64,000 nucleotides of DNA from Eumeta japonica (taxonomy: Eukaryota; Arthropoda; Insecta; Lepidoptera; Psychidae): NCBI GenBank assembly GCA_005406025.1, contig BGZK01001626.1:1-64000 (forward strand), in the 5' to 3' direction. Below are positions 36,445-48,083 of this stretch, piece by piece. A model generated the notes under the pieces. It saw nothing but the letters and a program-made list of their open reading frames with translations. It did no database searches and was not told the DNA's origin. The position numbers were made by a program, and so were the translations under genes. The stretch's first letter is position 1, and every line of letters starts with the position of its first letter.

Positions 36445-37990
36445 ATGGCATCAACCAGAAGCAAAACGCGATTAAGAGAGTGCAATACAGCGGAAGAAAG
36501 TACGATCGCCGACTCTGGCTAGTGTCGTTCGGCGGGCCCGCATCTCCACGGTCCGTCGCCGTACAGTGAATCCCGACGCGCCCGCCGCGCTCATACCGAT
36601 GAGTGGCGGAGTAACGATCGATCACAGTGCTAGTGAAAGAGTGCCAACGACATCGCCCGTCCCTCCGGCGCGCGCGGTGTCACGTGCCGCGTCCGTATCG
36701 TCGCGCTCAACCCAAGCCAGCAGAGCCGCCGCACGCTCCGTATGGAATATGAGGCCGCGGAGGAGCTCGCTGCGATACAGAAACAGGACGCAGAAATACG
36801 GCGCGAGTTGGTTAAGAAAAGGCTGGCCATGAATTTGGCAGAAATAGAAGCAGCCACCGAATGTGACGAAGCCGAAGAACATGCTGTCCACCGAACGGAA
36901 GATTCCGCTCGTCGTGTGGAAGCCTGGATCGAGAGCACACCACCGGTAGTGAACGTCATCAACGCCGCCGCGAATCAAGCGGGGATACCTCGGCGTGAAG
37001 GCGTGGCGGACGACGCCGCCAGAACAACGCTACCGGACCGAGTGCAACCGGGCTCAGTGGCGAGACGTGAACATAGCAGTGAAGGGGCGGGGCCTAGCCG
37101 AGCTCGCCGATGCTATAAACAAACTGGCGAGACCGCGGCCGATACCGCGCCAAGTTTATGAGCTGCCCTCCTTCACGGGAACGTTAACGAGTGGCGGCTG
37201 TTCAAAACTCATATGAAGCGACGACATCGACATATGAGTACAAGCCGTATGAAAATTTAGCGCGGCTACGGATGGCCGTGCAGGAAAAGCCCGCACCGCC
37301 GTATGTCACCTACTAGCTGCAAACTCAAACCCGAAGACATCATGGCAGCACTAGAAGAAGTTTGGTCGGCCCGAGCAGCTGGTCGACGAAGTGCTGAAGG
37401 AGGTGAAAGTGATGTCGAGGCTCACGGACAGCGGTCGTGAAATTAACGATTTCGCCATCACGACGCGCAACTGCGTGGCCGTACTACAAGAGATAGACGA
37501 AGAGGGCCACATACATAACCCGGTCCTCCTGAAAGAGATATTGGAAAAATGACTCCTCTACGCAATAAATTTGCTGAATACTGGATGATGAGAGAAGAGG
37601 GTCGTCGGGAGGCCAAGCTGATCGTACTAGCCGACTTTCTGGAGAGGGAAGCCGAGTTAGCCGCCGTCTACGCCCGGCCGCCGCCGTCAGTTAAGCGCGA
37701 GCGCACCGGGAGATAGCCGAGCGCACCGCGGCGACGTGAAGCTTCAAAGTGAACACGCAAACCGAAGTGACGGCAAAGTGTCGAAGTGCGCGTCCGAGCA
37801 TAAGCTCGCCGCGCGTGACGCCTTTAAGGCGCTAAATAGTGATGAGAAATGGGACTTTGTAAAACGTGAAAACTCTGTTTCAAGTGCATAAAAAACGCAC
37901 CCGCGCGCGTACTGCCGTGCGAAAGGCTGCGCAAAGTGTAACCGCGGCCACCATACGCTGCTCCATCCGAGCACGGCAGCGACGACCCGC
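36445..37990 (+). pseudogene. gag: BEL/Pao gag region
   Basis: Starts at ATG (MASTRSKTRL). A coiled coil of about 60 residues follows (EYEAAEELAAIQKQDAEIRR, 36742 on), then a capsid-like part with ELPSFTG (near 37165) and LVDEVLKEVKV, GREINDFAITTRNCVAVLQE and ILEK near 37540. It closes with a Cys/His knuckle with HHTLLHPS spacing near 37905-37980. This is the nucleocapsid and capsid part that packages the element's RNA. Frame changes fall near 37040, 37190, 37350, 37545 and 37700, and a stop follows early at about 36520. As written no intact Gag can be made. Confidence 0.8.
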
Positions 37991-38073
37991 GCGGCGGCGC
38001 ACCTGAACGAATCGGCCGTCAGCGAAACCGTGACGAATATCGGGACCGGTGAGTCAAAGCGCTGCTGAAAATT

Positions 38074-38330
38074 GTGCCAGTGACTATCCGGGCCGCCGAT
38101 AGAGAAATAAAAGTGCACGCGCTGTTAGACGACGGTGCGACGGTGACGTTGTTGGACGACAGTGTCGCGAGTCATATCAACGCCAAAGGACCGCGGGCCG
38201 AGTTAAAATTAATAAGTGCGCGCGGTCACCAAATAAGTGATCGAAACTCGCGACGAATAAAATAAAAGTGCGCGGACCGAACGGTGTCGAACGCGACATC
38301 CAGTGTCGCACGATCACGCGACTCGATCTG
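38074..38330 (+). pseudogene. BEL/Pao aspartic protease
   Basis: The frame VPVTIRAADREIKVHALLDD continues GATVTLLDDSVASHI. HALLDDGATVTLLD is the active-site strand of a retroviral-type aspartic protease, in which the catalytic Asp is normally followed by Ser/Thr/Asp-Gly. It follows the gag knuckle and precedes RT, as expected. The frame breaks at about 38262. Confidence 0.78.
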
Positions 38331-38855
38331 CCGTCGCAGTCACCACGGCGGACGAGATCTCCAGCCATCACCACCTGAATGAGTGCCACCTGGAGGCGCC
38401 AGGCCGCTGCTGCTCATCGGCCAGGACAATTGGGAACTCATCACCGGCAGCGACGTCCGGCGTGGAAAATCAGGTGAGCCAGTCGCGTCTTTGACGGGTC
38501 TCGGGTGGGTGGTGCACGGTAGAAGGGTAGGACGACAACGAACGACGGAATGATACATTGTCTCGCGGACTTAGAGTTAGCGGTGAGGGAACACTTTGAA
38601 ATAGAGTCGTTAGGTATAACGCAGAGAGAGCGCGAAAACGCCGAAGTGAAACGAGCGAGTCGTATCCTGAATGACACGACGCGCCGTATAGGGAACAAAT
38701 GGAGACGGGTCCCTTTGAAGGAAGATGACCCGCGATTCCCGGACAATTACAATGGAGCCAGAAAACGGTTGACGAATATAGAGAACAAGATGGACCGCGA
38801 CCCGCCGCCGCGTACACGGCGCAAATCGAAAAAATAGAAAACGGGTACGCGTAGG

Positions 38856-39647
38856 TTGGAAAATGCGCATGCGCTGTTTCTCTCCCATTTCGCCGTTACA
38901 AATCCGAACAAGCCTAACAAGATTCGAGTCGTGTTCGACGCGGCCGCCCGTTTCGAGGGGAAGTCGCTAAACGACTACTTGCTTTCGGGTCCCGATTTGT
39001 TAAATAGTCTGACAGGGATTCTGTTCAGATTTAGAATAGGAAGCGTAGCCTTCACGGGAGACATCCGGGACATGTTTCTGCGAGTACGTGTCTGCGCTCC
39101 CGATCAACGAGCGCAGCTATTTCTGTGGCGAGGTGCCGATCGCGACAGCGAGCCCCGTGTGTACGCGATGACTTCGCTGATTTTTGGCGCGTCGTCATCG
39201 CCGACGTCCGCGATCTACGTACTCAACAAAAATGCGGAAACATGTTCAGATGAGTACCCAAATGCTGAAATGGCAGTGAAACGGGATCACTACGTGGACG
39301 ACTTCATCTGTTCAACAGACTCAGTGCCGGAAGCCGCAATTAATAAGCGACGTCACCATAGTGCACGCGCGGGGCTTCGATATCCGGGGTGGGCGACTAA
39401 CGCGCCGGAATTAAAAGAAAGCCCGTCGGCGGAGTCGTCCGCGGAGGCCGCCACCGTGTCACTGCACAAGACGAAAACAGAACGGGCGCTAGGCTTGATA
39501 TGGGAACCGGAATGCGACAGTCTAGGGTCTGACGTCACATTCAAGAAGCTTCCGCGTGACATTGTAAACGGGAAAATAAGCCTACGAAAAGGCAATTTTG
39601 AGCCTGATCATGTCGATCTTCGACCCGCTCGGTCTTCTGTCCCGTGA
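38856..39647 (+). pseudogene. pol: BEL/Pao reverse transcriptase
   Basis: An open frame of about 263 residues contains KIRVVFDAAARFEGKSLNDY, then LLSGPDLLNSL, FTGDIRDMFLRVRV (first catalytic Asp), YAMTSLIFGASSSPTSAIYV and HYVDDFICS (the YxDD box, about 39290-39315). This wording is specific to BEL/Pao RTs. The palm motifs are present and unmutated; the frame is lost at the 3' end near 39600, where it passes to the next frame. Upstream linker sequence (about 38540-38850) lies in other frames. Confidence 0.9.
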
Positions 39648-40166
39648 CAAAAAGGGTAAAATTCTAATGCAACGAATCTGGAGATCGGGGATAGGATGGG
39701 ACGACGTACTACTCGAGCGCGACTACGCAAAATGGGTAGACTATTTAGACGAGGTGAGGAAGCTATCTCAGCTGCGAATACCGCGATGTTACGCGCTTAG
39801 GTCATCCAAGATAGAGCTCCACGTATTCGGAGACGCGAGCGAACACGCGTACGCGGCCGTCGCCTATTGGCGCGCGGTACGACCCGACGGCACGGTACAT
39901 CTCGCGCTCGTCGCCGGCAAGTCACGAGTTGCACCAAACAAAGTCATGTCGATCCCGCGGCTCGAACTGCAAGCGGCGCTTTTGGCCTGTCGCCTAGCGA
40001 CGAATATCCAAAGGAGCACGGGATCGCGACAGAACGTAGGGTGTTATGGTGCGACTCAAAGACAGTCCTGCGATGGATCAGATCGGACCCGCGGGCATAT
40101 AAGCCGTTCGTAGCGCACCGCCTCGCTGAACTCGACGAGCGCCCGATCGTAACGAGTGGCGTTGGG
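39598..40166 (+). pseudogene. pol: BEL/Pao RT thumb/connection and RNase H
   Basis: SIFDPLGLLS, which links RT to RNase H in BEL/Pao, is followed by LMQRIWRSGIGWDD, then [19 protein letters not shown], with the first RNase H Asp, and [16 protein letters not shown], with the catalytic Glu. The frame shifts near 40030. The following part ([13 protein letters not shown], giving the next Asp) is read in another frame to about 40166. Confidence 0.88.
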
Positions 40167-40657
40167 TGAATTCCGCGGATAACCCGCGGACGACGCGACG
40201 CGCGCGGACTGCGATCTGGAGCGGTGGCTGAACGGGCCCACGTTTCTTCGGAACGAAGACGCGTGGCCGATCGATAATGACGTCGTCGATGAACGCGTAG
40301 CCGACGACGAAGTGAAAGGGGAATCGATCAACGTAGTATGCACCACTCATACCGGGGACGTCATAGATGTGACTAGGTTCTCCTCGTGGACCCGCCTGGT
40401 GCGTACGTACGCCCGGTGCTGTACTTCATCCGCAGGCTGAGGAAACAACAGCAGCCGTTCGGCGCCGATGATGTTATCGACGCTGAAACACGCCTGCTCA
40501 GGGCATCACAAAGAAGGGCGTTCAGCGATGAAATGCGGGCCGCCGCCGTAGGCGCGGCCACCCCGAGGAAGCAGTCTACGGGCGCTGGACGTCATGCTGA
40601 CTGACGACTGGCTACGAGTGGGCGGCCGCTTACGCCGCTCGCCGACCCTAAGTTTCG

Positions 40658-41755
40658 ATGAAAACACCCCATCATATTAGACGGCCGGGATCACGCCGTC
40701 CGCCTGCTCGTCGAGCATTATCACCGGCGAGCGGGCCACGCCAATCACGAAGCAGTTGTAAACATCATCCGGGAAAGATTCTGGATCACGAGACTCAGAC
40801 CGACGGTGAAGAAAGTGGCCAACGCCTGCCGCCTGTGTCGAGTTCGACGCGCACAGCCGGTCACGCCGAAGATGGCCGACCTCCGGGGGGCGCCTCGCCT
40901 TCGTCAAAGGCCATTTACGCACACAGGGTGGACTACTTCGGGCCACTGGAGGTGACCGTCGGGCGACGTCGAGAGAAGAGGTGGGCGGCGTTATTCACGT
41001 GTCTGACGACGCGCGCTGTCCATATGGAGGTTGCGTCCTCGCTATCCGCCGACTCCATGATAATGGCGCTGCGAAGATTTATGGCAAGACGAGGTCAACC
41101 CGACACGCTATATAGCGACCACGGCACAAACTTCGTGGCGCAGCCGCAGAACTCTCCCGAGCTCGCCTGGAGATAGAAGAGCGAATGTCCGACGAGGCGA
41201 CGACTCGGGCGATACGATGGCTGCGCATACCCCACACGCCCCGCATATGGGCGGAAGCTGGGAACGCCTGGTCAGGTCCATAAAGGTGGCTTTGAGCGCC
41301 ACACTGCATACCAGAGCTCCGAAAGACGAAGTACTACACACACTGCTGCTAGAGGCCGAATTTGTTGTGAACTCTCGACCGCTCACACATATCGGTCCTC
41401 CCGAGTGACCCACGGCGCTGACCCCGAATCATTTCCTGTGGGTCAGCCGCCGGCCGATGGCAGCCGGGACATTTCGACACCTCTGAAGAATGTTCCCGAA
41501 AACAGTGGCGAGCGAGTCAGGCGCTCGCAGAGATGTTCTGGCAGAGATGGCTGCGAGAATACCTCCCCACGCTGCAGAGACGTCACAAGTGGACAGAGGG
41601 GAGGCCACCGATCAAAGTCGGAGACGCGGTCGTCATCACCGACCCCGCCTTACCACGTAACACGTGGCCGAGGGGCATCGTCGAACGGGTCTACCCAGGG
41701 ATCGACGGGCGCGAGTGGTGGACATTCGCACGGCCCATGGACGGCTGAGACGACC
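40658..41755 (+). pseudogene. pol: BEL/Pao integrase and C-terminal domain
   Basis: In order: an N-terminal Cys/His zinc-binding region with CRLCRVRRAQP (other frame, near 40830), AHRVDYFGPLEVTVGRRREK (first Asp, about 40935), TCLTTRAVHMEVASSLS, LYSDHGTNFV (second Asp, about 41118), HMGGSWERLVRSIKVALSAT (Glu, about 41255), FVVNSRPLTHIG, then FWQRWLREYLPTLQRRHKW and VGDAVVITD...RNTWPRGIVERVY, the usual BEL/Pao C-terminal module. This enzyme inserts the cDNA. Frame changes fall near 40900, 41160 and 41410-41520; catalytic residues are visible. Confidence 0.88.
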
Positions 41756-41809
41756 AACTGCGCGCCTGGCGGTCCTGCCTACCGAAGTGGAGTCGTCGCA
41801 CGCTCCGAC

Positions 41810-41820
41810 CGGGGGTGGAT
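41810..41820 (+). other. BEL/Pao polypurine tract
   Basis: GGGGGTGGAT sits directly before the 3' LTR (41821), the position for plus-strand priming. Confidence 0.6.
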
Positions 41821-42355
41821 TGTTGACGGCAGAATTACGACCGCCCTGCGCGGCTGTCGCTGCGTCCGCCGATTAGTTGATAAGGAAATGTAAATGTAGG
41901 ATAGCGGCTGCGGGATAAAAAAACTGAATAAAAGGCCGTGCTATATAGCAAAGTTGCCTCTGAATATTAAAAGACCGAGAAGGCACCCGCAGCCGCATAA
42001 GTAGCATAAGTAGTTAACATTGTATATAAATGTATGTGTAAACTAATAACAATAAAATGCGATGAGTCAGAGGCGAGGGTGCGCGGGGTCGGACCTCATT
42101 GGCCGCGCGGTAAGAGACGCGCGCGCACGGGAAGGCGGCCGCGCTCGGCGCACAGCGCTGTTATATGCGAGCGCGGCCCGCCACAGTCAGTCCGCCTTCA
42201 ACCGCCGACGAGGAAACACTCTCTACCCGAGTTCTGAAACGAAGTTCTGGTCCGCCCTCCGCCCGCCGTTAGTCTCACAGTGCAAAAGTGACTTTGTGTG
42301 TGTTGTGTATTTTCCTCATTTAAATCCCAGCCTGCCTAAAAATATATGCCGAACA
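41821..42355 (+). repeat. BEL/Pao 3' LTR
   Basis: 535 bp. Same ends as the 5' LTR, followed by the 5-bp duplication ATGAA at 42356-42360. Confidence 0.95.
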
Positions 42356-42360
42356 ATGAA

Positions 42361-45227
42361 GTTGTACTAAACTACCAAAATCTAAGCACGAGGTTAGAGC
42401 GATCACTGAACAAATAAGCATACGATCGCACCTGATATTTTAATACATCAAATAATTTCAGAAGCTTGTATCGGCCAAGAAATATATTTAGTTTAAATTT
42501 TTCTTCCTCTTTTTTTATTTTGGTTACAAGCTTATGATATTATTTGATGTCATAGAACATTAGGTACAATTATGTGTATTTATTTTTCCTGCTTATCCTA
42601 ACATCGGCCTGTCAGTAGGTAGTTTTATGCAGGATTTCGATACATTTATTTTATTATATTCGTCTATATAAACAATATTCATCGACACAACTGATTTCTT
42701 CAATAAAACCGAAGTTTTTAATTCTTTTTTATTATTTTTTGGCACAATAAATAAATGTCGCTAAAACTGGTGGGATTTCCGCAAAGAATAATGGTAGTTC
42801 TCCCCAGCGCCACGTGCGCGAGATTACCCACATGCGCGCGCGCACTGTAGACGAATGACCATTGCGATCGGTGAGCCGAATTGCAGCGACGAATTCATCA
42901 TTTCGAATCATAGATGGAAGCACGTTCGTCGCCGCCGGAGGCCGCTTTGGCCTTTTTCAAATCCATCGGTATCCAGAAGTGACCACGTTCACTTCGAACC
43001 TGGACGCATAAAACTGAGTCGATGTAGCTACATGGACTCAGTTTAGTTTGGATGTAGCTACGTAGACTTTGGGAAATGGCCATCGACTACGGCGCGATAT
43101 ACCGAAATAAACACGAACGGCGACACCTGGAAACCGACATTTGAACTCCTTTCTTATAGGCTACGCCTGTTTTAGAATAAATGATAAGGTAGTGCCGCTC
43201 GTGCGAGCGTACGCGTCGTTTCATCAAACAGAGAATATGTTAAAATCTTTATTTCGAGAGAGACGTTGAAATTTTAAGAGAGACCTGACATATTTTCCGC
43301 GGACACGCGCGTTCCCCGCGCGGCTGTTTCTCCTAAGCCCATCACACCCGGCTCAATACGCTTCTGCATTTCGCTTTAAAAGGTCCACCCACAAAATCGT
43401 ATTTAACTGCTGAATTCGTGAATTCAAATTAAGAGAAGGCGCGGGCGCGCGATCACCTCGTATTGTGAGTTGTTTTAAGACGACAGATCCACGATGCAGA
43501 ATACGGCAGCGCGGGGACTCGCGGCCGCCGAGCGCCGCCCGCGCAGGCGCGCTCGCCGGCCGCCGAGCGCCGCCCGCGCAGGCGCGCTCGCTACCGACGC
43601 GCGAGCTCGGGCGCGCGTCTCCGTTTCACGTCCGAGTCGTTAATCCGATTTTGATTAAATTCGGCACGAGGATAGCTTTAATGCTGCGAAAACAGAGAGA
43701 ATACTTTAAACAAATCGACCCCTGAGTTATCGAAATAAGGGGGCGTCGCGAGTACCGGGCGGGAGCGGACTCGCCGTATGTTTACCCCCGGTCGGGGTAC
43801 CGCCAGGACCGCGCGCCCTCCCCGGGTAAGCTGTAGTCATTTTGCAGAACTCCTATTAAACACCGTAATCGCGCTGCCGCGTCCGGCGTCCGTTGGACAT
43901 CCGCTCGCGCCGACCCTCGAACGCTCGATTGAATGCAGTCAGATTCAGAAAGAATTTAGTCTGAGCACAGCACTCCTTCTTGCTTTGCTGACATCTGTCG
44001 ATGTCTTCGTGATAACTCGTCTGTTTCGGGTGCTTAAAATTTTAATATCTATTTTTCAAAGTCAAATTCAAAATATCTTCATTTCATAGGTTATAATATA
44101 ACACTTGAACTACGTCATAACATTTAAAGAATTTACAGTTTTTAATTATTTCCACTTTTTTTTATTCACCACTCGTTCGTAAGGCAGTTATCCCTCAAAA
44201 AGAACGAACAAGAAACTTGAGGATAGTTCTTTTCAAACCAATTATATAAAAATACAATCACATGTAAAACTCTTGCAGGAAGAAACCTGTGGGAAGTCGA
44301 GCTCATTATGTCCATTTATCCTCTAAATATTCAGATATTGTATACCCTTTTGTGCAGTGTTTGCTTAATAAATACTTTAAATTTGTATAAGGGTAAATTT
44401 TGAATATCCCCAGGAATATTATTGAACATGAACAACACGGAGCCCCTAAAACAATTCGTTCCACTATGCAGTCGACTAACACGTCAACACAGTTCATTTC
44501 TGTTTCTAGTGTTGTAATTACGTCTGTCACTATTTTATTAAAACATTCTAAATTTTTTTAACATATATTAAATTGTAATAAACAAACTGTGATGCCACAG
44601 TTGAAATTCCAATTTATTTAAACTTACTTTTAAGAGAAACACGAGGTTTTAGCCCTGAAATTGCGCGAATGGCCCGCTTTTGCAAAACGAAATTGTAGGT
44701 ATTCAATACCCGGTGGCCCACACGACCGTCCACCACGGGCCCCGATCCAACACCTAAGTCGTCCGCGTAGATCGCCGCGCCCCCCGGCCCTCGTCAGACC
44801 GGTGTGGAGTGCGGCGGTCCCCCGGGCGGCTGTAACAGTTGTTTTTGTTTCCATATTTATCGTTCAGTTCTGCGCGGGAGTGGACCGACGCCGTCCACCC
44901 TGACTCGATACGATGTCACAGACCTGATCTTTATGATACGAATTAGATTCTGAATTGAAGTTTTACGATGAAGTTTCTTGTTAATTATTTAGCAAATGTT
45001 TTATTTGGTTCTGCAAATCCCAACACTCGGAATCCCCACAAGTTACTTTCAGCCTCGTATAGTTTTATATTACAAAGTAATTCTTTATTTTGTTTTTTAA
45101 AAATATTTTTTTTACAGTTACAATTCAGTTGTGTTATCATTTTTTGTGACCGCATAATTAATTTATTATATTTATATCAAAAATGTTTCTATTTTTTTTA
45201 ATTTCTTCATCTTATTATAGTTTACAT
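42361..45227. other. no gene recognised
   Basis: AT-rich DNA with a GC block at 43300-43930. 43011-43042 is an imperfect palindrome around ATGTAGCTACAT, with ACTGAGTC and GACTCAGT arms. 44540-45220 is AT-rich apart from 44690-44910. Confidence 0.4.
43523..43592. repeat. 35-bp tandem duplication, GC-rich
   Basis: GGCCGCCGAGCGCCGCCCGC and the following GCAGGCGCGCTCGCC occur twice in direct succession with a period of 35 bp and essentially no difference. Confidence 0.9.
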
Positions 45228-45650
45228 TCAAACAGGGAGTCGGCGCGCCCGACCGCGCCGCACCATCCAGCATTGAGTCACACGACGTAACCGCACGCAC
45301 GTCCATTTCGTGTTGCAATTTATCCGTTTGCAGTCTATTGCTGTGTAATTCGCCTGAAGTGCTTGAATTTGCAGAAGAGAGCGCTCGTAATGCTCCCGAC
45401 AGTCGTACATTTCGTTGACCATTTGCAAGCGACCGCACTGATCTGTGAGATCATTACACTTGATGCCTCATCCGGCTAACTAGCATTTCAATTAGTTATC
45501 TAACAATATAACTGATTTTATCTCTACTCCGTGGTCACCGCCCTCGCTCACAAGACTGCTACATAATTCTTTAGATGCGTTAAGTTCTAGTGAGGTCGTT
45601 TTCAATTTTTTGTTCCAAGTGACGAATAATCGGTCTGCGACTCATTATGT
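45228..45650 (-). pseudogene. coiled-coil ORF1-like remnant
   Basis: Minus-strand pieces: FVTWNKKLKTTSLELNASKE, then LCSSLVSEGGDHGVEIKSVI (about 45530-45620), CNDLTDQCGRLQMVNEMYDC (about 45400-45460), REHYERSLLQIQALQ, and after a frame change RLQTDKLQHEMDVR. Heptad-like Leu spacing and phrases such as LNASKELC..LVSE and YE.SL..I recall the coiled-coil part of ORF1-type proteins of lepidopteran non-LTR elements. No zinc finger or FP part is visible. The assignment is from wording alone. Confidence 0.4.
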
Positions 45651-46215
45651 ACAAAGTAAACGAAGAAACAGTCAAATTTTAATCCAAAAAAATATGTATA
45701 GTTTGTTATATAATTAATGTAAAAAAGAACATACGTTGATCTAAAATATGGGGTTCGCACCTGCGCTGTGCCCTACCGCGGCGTCGTGTGTGTAAATCAA
45801 GCCCGACGCACGACCAAGGTATACTCTAAAATTAATATCGTGTAATAATCTTGGATAAGCTGTTATTTAAGAAAATATACATATATTATGTTATATTTAC
45901 AATAAATCTAATAGGAAATCACAACACTTAAGATTCGATGATTAACATCTCATTTGTTAAACAAATATTGTAAATAGTTTCTTTAGATACCTCGCAAATA
46001 CCACATAGAGTTTGACGAAATTGATAATGATAAATGTGACTAAATAAGGGAGAAAGTGAGGAAGAAAAATAAGACAAAATGAATTATTTACGGTAATTCC
46101 CGTCAGTCAGCGGTAGGCGCGTGCGCCCTCGCGGCAGCGCACAGCGAAGTCTCAGTTTTTTACTATGTAACCAATTTGGTCTGCATAAGGTTTTTTTAGG
46201 ACATCCCCCATTTCG

Positions 46216-47110
46216 TCAGTTTTTTCTATTCATTCTTTCCAGATGCCGAAACCACCGCACGTACGTTTTCCTGCTCCCGTCACGACGTCTCTCAATACAC
46301 ACTGCTCTCTGACATCGCTGCTCCCACATATATTTATCAAAAACACTCCACACGTACTGCGCAGACGTCGCATCCGCCATTTTCATTCTACATTCATTTT
46401 TCTTCTGCCACTGCCCATCTTTCACTACCGTACATTAGCGTCGAGACCGACACCACCTTGTGAGTAACCAAACGCGCATGTCGTGAGACACTTTCACTAT
46501 TAATAATAACAAGCAAGGCCCCATTCACTTTATATCCCTTATTCACTCTCCTTTCGATATCTATATCACGTACACCAGCATTTGTAAACAGACTACCCGA
46601 GAATACAAATTCTCACTTGTTCGACTTTCTCCTCTTCTATAAGTATATCGCATTCGGTCGCGCTTTCGCCCCTTTCAAACACCATCTCAGTCTTACCGAC
46701 ATTTACTGTCATACCGCTTTTCTCAACAGAATCATTCACTTTATTAACCACCTCCTGCAGCCCGCACGCCGACGGCGCGAGGACTACTCGGTCGTCGGCG
46801 GACAGGAGGCATTTGAAAGACAGCTCATCCATCCTCAGTCCACACTCGTACTCTTTCAAATCATCAGACGGCTATCCATGAACAGGTCGAATAGCCACGG
46901 TGAAGCTACACATCCCTCTCTGGCCCCGCCGCTGATGTCAGGCCAGGCGGCGCGCGCCGCAGACGGGGCACGTCCCGTCGGCGCTGCGCCGGCGCCGGAG
47001 CCTCTGCGCAGAGACTGCAGTGCTTTACCGGTCCGTACTCACACCACGCACGGATAAGTTTCTCCGTATAGATTATTCCTTTTCACTCTATCACAAGCTT
47101 TTTCTTGTCA
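46216..47110 (-). pseudogene. RTE-like reverse transcriptase fragment
   Basis: Minus-strand pieces in order: KKACDRVKRNNLY (about 47060-47100, equivalent of the first palm motif), ALQSLRRGS, REGCVASPWLFDLFMDS (about 46880-46930), KEYECGLRMDELSFKCLLSA followed by DDRVVLAPS (the catalytic box, here SADD in place of YADD), GMTVNVGKTEMVFERGESAT, then QKKNECRMKMADAT and VRWFRHLERMN. This is the same Lepidoptera-rich family as the tail at 18183-18550. The segment between ALQSL and REGCV is GC-rich and diverged. Frame changes and truncation make it inactive. Confidence 0.85.
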
Positions 47111-47145
47111 AAACTTCGAGAGTACAGAAAACCTCTTTTCATTAA

Positions 47146-47217
47146 AGTAAAAAAGATATGCAAAGACCGTATGCCACGTGGAAATCTATAATTTCTGCCT
47201 CTTCTTCTGCGAAATAG
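47146..47217 (+). mobile_element. RTE-like element, extreme C-terminal tail in opposite orientation
   Basis: KKICKDR, then after a frame change ATWKSIISASSSAK and a TAG at 47215-47217. This matches the end of the RTE-like family (compare ICKDRTMWKYIISAYPFGK then stop at 18183-18250). It lies head to head with the minus-strand RT fragment just to its left. Confidence 0.5.
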
Positions 47218-47219
47218 AG

Positions 47220-48070
47220 CGTAAGTTTAAAATGGTAACAAAAATCTGTAAAACGGTTGACCCACAGGCCATCCCTGAAACTTGTCGCTGTGATATTTAC
47301 CGACGTTTTTAAAACTCCTTGAGTTATAAATATTGTCTATGAGTTTTTGGGTTGAAAAATTTGGAACACGATAGACCTTTCAAGCCATGCCTGAAACTTC
47401 TTACTACTTTCGAGCTCGAAGTGTTAAAAACGAAGGAACAGCTAATTATTGAACTCATCATGCTCAAAAATATAGTTCTAGTACGTTATGAGCTTTTACA
47501 ATTCAAAAATCTATATTATAAAATCGTTTTTCTTTTTAATTTTTGAAATGCAATATTTTTGAAACACGTTGTTTGATTTTGATCTGCTATAAGGCATCCG
47601 ATGTAGTTTTTTAAGCAGAAAAAGATGACCGAGTACTGAACGTATTTGCAAAACAAAGAATCTTGAATAAAAAGCCTTTTTTTAGAAATAATCATTTATC
47701 GTGTCTCTCAAATAGACCAACGCATTTTGATGCGATTTAAACTATTGATGTTGTTTTTCAAAGACAACAGCTGCTAGATTTTAGAACTTATCAGCAGGGT
47801 AGTTCAAAAAATATTCTAAATAATTTTTATAAATATTTCTCCAACAAGATCTCTTGAATAAATGAACCGATTTTGATGAATTTGGAACAGTCGATGTTGC
47901 GTTTTAAGATCAACTGAACTGAATTTTAAATCTAGCTGTGAAACAATTTATAAAGTATTGTAAAAAAAAACACTTTTTTTTTAAATTTTGTCCAATAATA
48001 TCTCATAAACAAATCTGGCTGATTAGATTTGGTTATTAATTAGTGAAGTAGTTTTGTAGCAACATAAAAA
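47220..48070 (+). repeat. interspersed repeat, same family as 19688-20440
   Basis: AT-rich non-coding sequence with GAGCTCGAAG, ATTGAACTCATCATGCTC and repeated 'AACCGATTTTGATGAATTTG'-type phrases (47860-47880), as in the block at 19688-20440. Edges are approximate. Confidence 0.4.
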
Positions 48071-48083
48071 CCGCCCAGTTTGG

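Larger units (their letters stand above)
35843..42355 (+). mobile_element. BEL/Pao LTR retrotransposon, full length
   Basis: Two near-identical LTRs (35843-36374 and 41821-42355) begin TGTTGACGGC and end GCCGAACA. They flank an interior that encodes, in the order expected for BEL/Pao, gag with a Cys/His knuckle, aspartic protease, RT, RNase H and integrase. The host bases ATGAA occur immediately outside both ends (35838-35842 and 42356-42360), a 5-bp target duplication as usual for this clade. A primer-binding site and purine tract are present at the expected places. Total length is 6513 bp. The interior frame changes many times although the LTRs show no base substitution against each other. 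Confidence 0.95.
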
